From Methyloceanibacter sp. (lineage in GTDB: Bacteria > Pseudomonadota > Alphaproteobacteria > Rhizobiales > Methyloligellaceae), in the NCBI GenBank assembly GCA_022865725.1, contig JALHTP010000159.1, forward strand, positions 1-61,576: DNA of 61,576 nucleotides, read 5' to 3'. This document shows positions 56,032-61,576 of the stretch, piece by piece (the first letter of the stretch is position 1; each line of letters starts with the position of its first letter). A program made the position numbers and the translations under genes. The notes beneath the pieces were generated by a model that was given only the letters and a program-made list of their open reading frames with translations, made no database searches and was not told where the DNA came from.

Positions 56032-58185
56032 CTAGGAGAGGCTGGCCGTTGATCCAGCCGGCGTCTTGACTACGGTTACCGTCGTCGGGATCAATTCCCG
56101 TAGCTCGTCGATATGGCTGCTGATCAGCATCAGCCCGAATTCCCCCTTCACCGTCGTCAATGCCTCGATCAAGCCCGTCCGGCCCGCTCCGTCCTGGGAG
56201 CCGAAGCCCTCGTCCATGATTAGTACCCCGCATGGTGCCCTGGCCCTCCGCGCCAGTACCCGTGACAGGGATATCCGTATGCAGAAGTCGATCCTGAAAC
56301 GCTCCCCGCCGCTATAGTTTTCGTAGGGCCTCGTTCCCTGGGGGTCGGCGATGATGATGTCTAGGGTCTCGATGCCCTTCCCTGTCGTCTTCCCCACGCG
56401 CTGAGTGGTCAGATCAATGGTCGTCCCGCTGCTCATTAGCGCGAGTAGCCGATTGGCCTCGTCGCGGATGTTGGGGATCGCGGAGTCTATCAACATCGCC
56501 TGGACGCCGCGCGGCCCGAAGGCGGCCTCTAGCTCGCCGTAGGTGGCGGCCGCCTCGGCTATGGTAGTCCGGCGCTTCTCGGTCTCCCGCGCCCGTAGGT
56601 CGACCTCGGCTAGCTGGTCTAGCCGGCCCTTTAACCCGCTCTGACGGGCTCGGGCATCGTCCAGGGACTGGCGCGCGGCCGCCACATGGCCGACCGCGTC
56701 GATAAGGCGCTGGTGGAAGTCGCCCTGGGATTCGAGCTCTAGGTTCGCCGCGCTAAGGGCATGGTCGGCTTCCTCAAACTGCCGGTCTAGAGTAGCGTAG
56801 TCGGCCCGCCGGCTATCGAGAAGTGGGCCCAGGTCGGCTAGCTGGCGGACGGTCTCCTCTGCCTTGGCAAGCTCAGCCCTAGCCTGGACTAGATCGCGGG
56901 CGGCGGCGCGCGCTTGCGCCATGGCCTCGGGCGTCGGCGCCGGCCCTAGGGCGGCTAGCTCGCTCTCGGCCTCGGTGAAGGCTTCGTTTAGGGTTAGCTG
57001 TTCGGCCTGTAGGCGTTCAAGAGTCGCCTGGGCTATGGCACGGTCGCCGGTTAGCTTCTCGACCATGCGGAAGTGGGCCTCGCCCTTCACGTCCTGGCCG
57101 CAGGTCGGGCAGGTCTCAAGGGTAGCTGGCTCCGCCGGCATGTCTACAATCCGGTTGGCCTCGGTTGCTACCTGCCGGTTAATGCCTTCGCATTGCCGGC
57201 TTAAACCCTCAAGGCGCTGCCTAACCGTAGTGTGGCGGCGCTCGGCCACCTCTAGCTCCATCAGTAGTGCGGCGCGGTCGGCTAGGTCGATGGCCCGCGC
57301 CTGTAGAATGGCTACGGCTGCCGGCGTCGGCGACGCCGCGATCCGGCCTTCGAGGTCGGCGATGTCCTGCTCGGCCTTCCGGCGCTCAAAGGCTAGGCGC
57401 CCGAACTCGGCCTTAACGTGGTCGATCTCCTGGCGTAGGGTAGCCTGGGCGGCGTCGAGGGTGCGCGCTTCCGCCTCGGCGTCTAGGGACGCCGCCAGGA
57501 CCTCGGAGAGCCCCGACACGTGGACGTCCATCTCGGCTAACTCGGCCCGCACGGCCGGCTCCGCTTCAAGTAGCTCTCGGGCCTGCCCAATGGCCGCATC
57601 GGCGGCCTCCACTTCCCCCGTGGCGCGTCTGTTGCGGTCGTGGGCTATATCGGCCCATCCCTGCCACGCTCCAAGCCCTAGGAGGCTGACTAGTACCGTC
57701 TTACGGTCGCCTGGGCCGGCCGTGGTGAACTGGTCGGCCTTACCTTGGACTAGGCAGGCGGTGTTGATGAAGGTGCGGTAGTCCATGCCGACGATCTGCG
57801 TGATTAGCTCCTGGGTCTCGCGGATCGTCTCGCGGGTCAGGCGCGTCTTCTCGTCCCCCTCGCTCGGGTCGACCTCTAGGGTTAGGGCGCTAGTGCCGGC
57901 GCGGCCGTCCTTGGGTAGCCGCCGCCGGCGGATCGCGCGGTAGACGCTACCGCCAGCCTCGAAGTAGAGGGTAACGCTGCACTCATCGGCGCCCTGGCGG
58001 ACGATGTCGTCGTCGCTGCGGGCTCTACTCTCCCCCCACAACGCCCATGTTAGCGCATCGACCGCCAGGGCGGATTTACCGGCGCCGTTCTCGCCTGCTA
58101 GGGCGATGATATGGCTCCCTCGGAAGTCGATATCGGCGCTGGCGTAGGATAGGAAGTCGTTTAGGATCAGTCGGTGTGGAATCAT
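56032..58185 (-). CDS. SbcC/Rad50-like ATPase
   Basis: 717 aa. Walker A GENGAGKS at residues 31-38 after LNDFLSYASADIDFRGSH; long coiled coils around a zinc hook CPTCGQDV near the middle; signature YSGGERFRIDFCIRISLSRV near residue 625 and Walker B VLIMDEGFGSQD. Pairs with the SbcD-like nuclease encoded 0.5 kb upstream to open and trim DNA ends, usually for phage recombination. Shorter than chromosomal SbcC (about 1000 aa), as phage gp46-like proteins are. Confidence 0.87.
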   Translation of the reverse strand: MIPHRLILNDFLSYASADIDFRGSHIIALAGENGAGKSALAVDALTWALWGESRARSDDDIVRQGADECSVTLYFEAGGSVYRAIRRRRLPKDGRAGTSALTLEVDPSEGDEKTRLTRETIRETQELITQIVGMDYRTFINTACLVQGKADQFTTAGPGDRKTVLVSLLGLGAWQGWADIAHDRNRRATGEVEAADAAIGQARELLEAEPAVRAELAEMDVHVSGLSEVLAASLDAEAEARTLDAAQATLRQEIDHVKAEFGRLAFERRKAEQDIADLEGRIAASPTPAAVAILQARAIDLADRAALLMELEVAERRHTTVRQRLEGLSRQCEGINRQVATEANRIVDMPAEPATLETCPTCGQDVKGEAHFRMVEKLTGDRAIAQATLERLQAEQLTLNEAFTEAESELAALGPAPTPEAMAQARAAARDLVQARAELAKAEETVRQLADLGPLLDSRRADYATLDRQFEEADHALSAANLELESQGDFHQRLIDAVGHVAAARQSLDDARARQSGLKGRLDQLAEVDLRARETEKRRTTIAEAAATYGELEAAFGPRGVQAMLIDSAIPNIRDEANRLLALMSSGTTIDLTTQRVGKTTGKGIETLDIIIADPQGTRPYENYSGGERFRIDFCIRISLSRVLARRARAPCGVLIMDEGFGSQDGAGRTGLIEALTTVKGEFGLMLISSHIDELRELIPTTVTVVKTPAGSTASLS

Positions 58186-58187
58186 CG

Positions 58188-58646
58188 TTAGCCTTCTTTC
58201 CGGTGATGAGATTGAAGCTGGCTACACGTCCGGCAATAGCGCTTCCCATTAGTGACGCGGGTGTTGGCTTCGTCGTAGGGATGGCCCTGTGGGCAATGGG
58301 TTCGCCTACTACCGCCCCCGCGACGCTTCGCCGCCATGTCGGCTAGGTTATCGGCCTGGGTTCCCGTCCAAAGGTGGTTGGGGTTACAGCAGGACGGGTT
58401 ATCGCAAGTGTGGAGAATGTAGGGTTTATCGGCTGGCGGGTCGCCGAATGTTAGGCGATAGGCCAGAACGTGGGTGCCGATCTTTTGGAGAGAGCCGTCC
58501 GTGCGACTACCGACCCACACCCGCCCATAGCCGTGTTTGTCGGTGAACCTTACCCAGGGCCAGCAGGCGTTCGGCCCGCCCGAACGGTCAACCCCGCTAA
58601 GTAATTTCTGTAAGGCATCGTCGGCGTGGGGAATCGGCACTGACAC
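58188..58646 (-). CDS. HNH endonuclease with zinc ribbon
   Basis: 152 aa from GTG 58646. YGRVWVGSRTDGSLQKIGTH, then ILHTCDNPSCCNPNHLWTGT, which is the H-x(n)-C-N-P-x-H core of HNH_3-type nucleases, then HCPQGHPYDEANTRV and RYCRTC, a Cys-rich C-terminal zinc site. It separates the SbcD-like and SbcC-like genes as a mobile homing nuclease would. Confidence 0.82.
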   Translation of the reverse strand: MSVPIPHADDALQKLLSGVDRSGGPNACWPWVRFTDKHGYGRVWVGSRTDGSLQKIGTHVLAYRLTFGDPPADKPYILHTCDNPSCCNPNHLWTGTQADNLADMAAKRRGGGSRRTHCPQGHPYDEANTRVTNGKRYCRTCSQLQSHHRKEG

Positions 58647-58663
58647 CCCCCTTTCGTTCCTGC

Positions 58664-58693
58664 ATAGTAGCCGTAGCGGCTACCGTATGTCAA
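58664..58693 (-). promoter_or_regulatory. Sigma70 promoter P9 with palindromic operator
   Basis: Minus strand TTGACA (58693-58688), an 18-nt spacer and TACTAT (58669-58664); AGCCG-TAG-CGGCT at 58669-58681. The HNH start lies about 11 bases after the predicted transcription start. Confidence 0.84.
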
Positions 58694-58700
58694 GGGCCGG

Positions 58701-59975
58701 CTAGTCGACGGGCTTCCCCGCCATGAGTTCTAGGCCGGCCGTCCATAGGCGGCGGCACCGCGTTTCGTCTGGTTCCTTCGCCGCTAGGAAGCGCCACAGC
58801 GCATCGGGCGCTTCCATGGCTTCGACGTTCTCGATGTTTTCCCACCGCCGGCCCGCATCCGGCGCTTCGCGTAAGAGTCCGGCGATCCACCAGGCGCCGG
58901 CTTCGCGTAGGGCTTGGGCCGCCGCGCCTTCATCGAAGGCCGCTGCCTGTTCAGCCGTGCCGAACACTATCCTCATTCGGACTACCGCGTCGGCGATCTG
59001 CGGCTGACTCGTCTTAATCGTCTCGGCGATGGCCCAATTAACCGATTCCGGCGAGAAGGCCGGATCGAAGGTAGGGCTAAGCGTCACAAAGGGCCGGTCG
59101 GGGATGGTGTGGGGCGTAGCCGTTGCGAGCCCGCCGTCGCTGTCGATCTCGAACGTCCAGAACATCTTGTCCTGGCCTTCCTCTCCGAAGTCGATACGGG
59201 CGATGGAGCCGCAGTAAAAGGCTACAGGATGGCCGATTAGGAAGCCGCCGTGGTGGTAGTGGCCAAAGATCGCTACGGCGACCTCGGGCGGGATATCGCG
59301 CGGAGTGATCGTGGGCTCATACCCTAGGGTCATCCACCGCTCGCTGCCCTGGTCGGCGCCGGCGACGGCTAGGTGGGCTATGAGGACCTGGCGGTGGTCT
59401 GTGGGCTTACAGAGATCGGCGATCCTACTCCGTAGGGCCGCGTCGGCGGCGGCGCAGACCTCGTCGTAGGGCATGTCGCCCATGGCCGGCAGAAGGTTAC
59501 GGACGCGCGGCCACGGTATGCCGATTAGGTCAACGTCCTCGCCGTTCCGTAGTCTTACGAGTTCGCGGCGCGGGTGGTTGAACGTAACGACCTGCCCACC
59601 TTCCGGTAAGCGGGCAAATGATCCGTCGCCGGTCTCTAGCAGGCTGATGGTATCGAGGACATTAGCGCGGAAGATGTCGGCGTCGCCTTCATGGTTACCC
59701 CTAGCGATGGCTACCGTGATACCGGCCTCGACAAGCCGGCGAAGCTGGTAGAGAAATAGGTATAGCGTCCGTTGGGGCGGGTTCCGGTGCTTGAAAATGT
59801 CGCCGGCGATAGCGAATAGGTGGGCCTCTGTCTCGATGGCATGGTCTACCGCCCGCTCAAAGTTGTCGAGGAAGTCCTTTAGCCGGCGCGGGGCGCCGGC
59901 CTCGTCTAGGCCGCCCACGTTGTCGATCCCTAGGTGGAGATCGGCGACGGCTACGCCTCGGATGATCGCTGTCAT
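58701..59975 (-). CDS. SbcD/Mre11-like nuclease
   Basis: 424 aa from ATG 59975 (upstream AAAGGGGGG). Metallophosphatase motifs in order: VADLHLG (D-x-H), FAIAGDIFKHRN (G-D), AIARGNHEGD (G-N-H-E), VLIAHLAV and IFGHYHHGG (G-H-x-H). A capping domain follows. With the SbcC-like ATPase it forms an Mre11-Rad50 type nuclease for DNA ends. It is under its own operator promoter. Confidence 0.86.
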   Translation of the reverse strand: MTAIIRGVAVADLHLGIDNVGGLDEAGAPRRLKDFLDNFERAVDHAIETEAHLFAIAGDIFKHRNPPQRTLYLFLYQLRRLVEAGITVAIARGNHEGDADIFRANVLDTISLLETGDGSFARLPEGGQVVTFNHPRRELVRLRNGEDVDLIGIPWPRVRNLLPAMGDMPYDEVCAAADAALRSRIADLCKPTDHRQVLIAHLAVAGADQGSERWMTLGYEPTITPRDIPPEVAVAIFGHYHHGGFLIGHPVAFYCGSIARIDFGEEGQDKMFWTFEIDSDGGLATATPHTIPDRPFVTLSPTFDPAFSPESVNWAIAETIKTSQPQIADAVVRMRIVFGTAEQAAAFDEGAAAQALREAGAWWIAGLLREAPDAGRRWENIENVEAMEAPDALWRFLAAKEPDETRCRRLWTAGLELMAGKPVD

Positions 59976-60017
59976 GGCACCCCCCTTTGCTACTCTACTA
60001 TCCGTTACGGCCTGGGC

Positions 60018-60047
60018 ATGATAGCCGATACGGCTATCGCCTGTCAA
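60018..60047 (-). promoter_or_regulatory. Sigma70 promoter P10 with operator inside the upstream gene
   Basis: Minus strand TTGACA (60047-60042), an 18-nt spacer and TATCAT (60023-60018); AGCCG-ATA-CGGCT at 60023-60035. The -35 box and the spacer also encode the last residues (L-D-R) and the stop of the upstream gene. Confidence 0.85.
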
Positions 60048-60474
60048 GGCCCTTAAGGACGTGGCATAGGTAGGCCGGCGGTAAGATGATCGCCGGATTT
60101 ACGATCCGCTCCTCGACCGTCTCGCTCACTCCGGCAGGTAGGGTTCGTCGGGGGTCATTCAGGGCCAAGGTATGCGTTGTCCAGATCATGATCCCGTCGT
60201 GTAGCGCGTCCAGGATCGCCTTAGTCCCGTAGCGGCGGACTAGAGCTCGGGCGCCGAAGCGGAAGCTAAGGTGGCGATACATCCACTCGGCTAGGCGTTC
60301 CTCTGATGAGCTCAGCCGGCGCGGCGCCGGTAGGGCCGGCCGTCTAGCCGGCACCGTGCGGCGCTGGCGGGTGCCTTTAGGGCGGGGCTCAGGTAGGGCA
60401 AATTGGGGAGCGTGGATGTCGAGGACGTTCGGTGGGAGAGGGCGGGGTTGACGTACCGGCAGGCCGCTTGGCAT
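60034..60474 (-). CDS. Protein of unknown function
   Basis: 146 aa from ATG 60474 (AAGGA ten bases upstream). The first 60 residues are Pro/Arg-rich and probably disordered; the remainder is helical (SSEERLAEWMYRHLSFRFGA, RYGTKAILDALHDGIMIWTT). Possible nucleic-acid-binding early protein; no family known. Confidence 0.55.
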   Translation of the reverse strand: MPSGLPVRQPRPLPPNVLDIHAPQFALPEPRPKGTRQRRTVPARRPALPAPRRLSSSEERLAEWMYRHLSFRFGARALVRRYGTKAILDALHDGIMIWTTHTLALNDPRRTLPAGVSETVEERIVNPAIILPPAYLCHVLKGLDRR

Positions 60475-60578
60475 AATAGCGGAGTCCTTTCCCTTGCTGC
60501 GATAGGGATGGTAGCGGGCCGATGGTAACCCCACCGGCCCGCTGCGTCAAGGTAGATTAAAGGGGTAGCCGCGTTAGC

Positions 60579-61238
60579 CTAATCGCCGCCTTCCCCTTCC
60601 CCGTCGCCGGCCGGCAGGTCGCTAGGCTCCGGCTCCGGCTCGACCTCCGGCTCGAACTCCGGCTCGGGCTCCGCGCCCTCAAGGGCTTCCGGTGGGCCGC
60701 CAGCCTGTCGCTTCGCCTCTAGCTCGGCTAGGCACATCGGGCATCCTATGTTGGGTAGGAGCCGGTGGACGCCCTCATTATGCTCGGCGATAATCTCGCC
60801 GATGTCCCACTCCGGCGGCGCTTCCCCTAGCGCCGGCTGGCGGACGCCGCCACGGATGATAACGTCGTGTTGCTTACCCCGCGCACCCCAAAGCGTCGGC
60901 AGGCTTTCAGGGTCGGGGTTAGGTACATCGAGGATGATCCGTAGAAGCGTTCCCTTCGGCTCCCAATCGGCTACATTGGCCCGAAAGGCTAGCTGGATCG
61001 CGCCGGCCTGCGGTTTCCAGCCGCGTAGGCCGATGACTTCGCGGAGCCGGCCCAGGACGGCCCCTAGCTGCGATAGGGCTGCGTCGACATCGCCGGCGTT
61101 AGCGTTCTGGATGTCGCCGATGATATCGCCGACCCCGTCCTCGCTATCGAGGAGTTGGAGCGCCCACCTATATTCCGTTATGTTCACCACCCCTGGTATG
61201 TCCGCCTTGGGTTCGTCCTTATCAGTCCCTTTCGCCAA
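60579..61238 (-). CDS. Protein of unknown function with acidic tail
   Basis: 219 aa from TTG 61238 behind AAGGAG. ITEYRWALQLLDSEDGVGDI at the start, a Cys pair CPMCLAELEAKRQ near residue 170 and a very acidic end (EPEPEFEPEVEPEPEP). Directly downstream of the RecT-like gene; such acidic-tailed proteins often are single-strand binding or recombination partners, but this is only context. Confidence 0.55.
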   Translation of the reverse strand: MAKGTDKDEPKADIPGVVNITEYRWALQLLDSEDGVGDIIGDIQNANAGDVDAALSQLGAVLGRLREVIGLRGWKPQAGAIQLAFRANVADWEPKGTLLRIILDVPNPDPESLPTLWGARGKQHDVIIRGGVRQPALGEAPPEWDIGEIIAEHNEGVHRLLPNIGCPMCLAELEAKRQAGGPPEALEGAEPEPEFEPEVEPEPEPSDLPAGDGEGEGGD

Positions 61239-61260
61239 GTCCGGTCTCCTTCCTTTGACG

Positions 61261-61576
61261 CTATTCCGGCGGCTCCGCCGGCGCCAGCTTGACTAGCTGC
61301 TCCCATGCCTTCGGGCAGTCCGTGATCTCCCCGATGTCCTTGAAGTTCAGCGCCGCTAGGATGGCGGCGGTATTCCGGTAGTGTAGATGCTCAATCGCAT
61401 GGCGGATCAGGCCGTCCCTGGTCTCCGGCGCCCGGACTAGGCCGCCGCCTACAGGCGGGCGGCTCTGGCGCCGCCCTGGTGCCGGCGTGGCCGGCGTAGT
61501 GCGGGCCATAGGGTCGGGAACGGGCGCTGGCGCCGGCGCTGGCGTAGGCGCGGGCTCAGGCTCGACGCCCTGTTTG
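61261..61576 (-). CDS. RecT-like protein, C-terminal part (runs off the right edge)
   Basis: Continuation of the gene at 1-1130: the frame enters from the right edge, passes an internal Met at 61509 (the same codon as position 74) and ends with KLAPAEPPE at 61261. Residues correspond to about 330-434 of the joined protein: a proline/alanine linker, then a small helical domain (RDGLIRHAIEHLHYRNTAAI). That domain may be a regulatory add-on not present in standard RecT. Confidence 0.72.
   Translation of the reverse strand, partial: KQGVEPEPAPTPAPAPAPVPDPMARTTPATPAPGRRQSRPPVGGGLVRAPETRDGLIRHAIEHLHYRNTAAILAALNFKDIGEITDCPKAWEQLVKLAPAEPPE
61436..61576. repeat. Terminal direct repeat, right copy
   Basis: Identical to 1-141; see the left copy. 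The unique length of the molecule is therefore 61435 bp. Confidence 0.93.

Noticed and set aside
55907..56233. 108-codon ORF overlapping the end of the SbcC-like gene
   Set aside because: Its upstream part lies in another frame of the ATPase; only the last 25 codons fall outside it and are listed as a peptide.
1..61576. Biological terminal redundancy or cos ends
   Set aside because: A 141-bp exact overlap with an uninterrupted gene across it fits a circular assembly; true ends cannot be read from this sequence.
1..61576. CRISPR array, IS element, integrase or attachment site
   Set aside because: No direct-repeat/spacer array, transposase, tyrosine or serine recombinase was found; the tRNA-like elements are not beside an integrase.

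Overview
The window is a complete circular phage-like genome of about 61.4 kb from a GC-rich (roughly 65%) bacterial host. The last 141 bases (61436-61576) repeat the first 141 exactly, so the ends join and one gene (a RecT-like recombinase) crosses the join. Essentially every gene is on the minus strand, so transcription runs from high to low coordinates. Sigma70-type promoters and Shine-Dalgarno sites point to a bacterial host. I see a phage repressor but no integrase, and no replicative polymerase, helicase or primase.

Layout, in the direction of transcription: (1) 61.5-47 kb: early/DNA metabolism genes: an SbcD/SbcC-like nuclease pair, HNH nucleases, a Gp37/Gp68-like protein, a Dam-like methylase, a transglycosylase-like protein, a minimal PolX, a DUF932 gene with a frameshift, many small zinc-binding proteins and an XRE repressor. 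(2) 47.2-41.8 kb: a split HldE-like kinase plus nucleotidyltransferase, a ParB-like protein, a radical SAM enzyme and the terminase. (3) 41.7-35.4 kb: a two-gene module flanked by unusual pentanucleotide-periodic tracts, then a J-domain protein, a DUF4031-like protein, an Arr-like ADP-ribosyltransferase and two YkgJ-type proteins. (4) 35.4-28.5 kb: portal/MuF fusion, DUF1360 protein, ChaB/protease/scaffold fusion, major capsid protein, terminator. (5) 28.2-17.1 kb: a surface-glycan-like cluster of five glycosyltransferases, four SAM methyltransferases and a RusA-like resolvase. (6) 17.1-4.0 kb: connector and tail genes, tape measure, baseplate hub with Asp-boxes, repeat-rich appendage proteins. 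(7) 3.9-1.1 kb: sigma-like factor, holin, SAM decarboxylase-like protein, muramidase, then the RecT-like gene.

Two regulatory networks can be read from the DNA. Ten sigma70 promoters carry a palindrome close to AGCCG-NNN-CGGCT between -10 and -35; one of them drives the small XRE protein, which is therefore the likely repressor of a genome-wide regulon. Separately, a GGTCGAYCATTAGR element stands in front of at least five structural or lysis genes and may be the site of the phage's own sigma-like factor. Other unexplained features are two tRNA-like structures with abnormal anticodon arms, one of them inside a coding sequence, and about 850 bp of 5-nt periodic sequence in two blocks.
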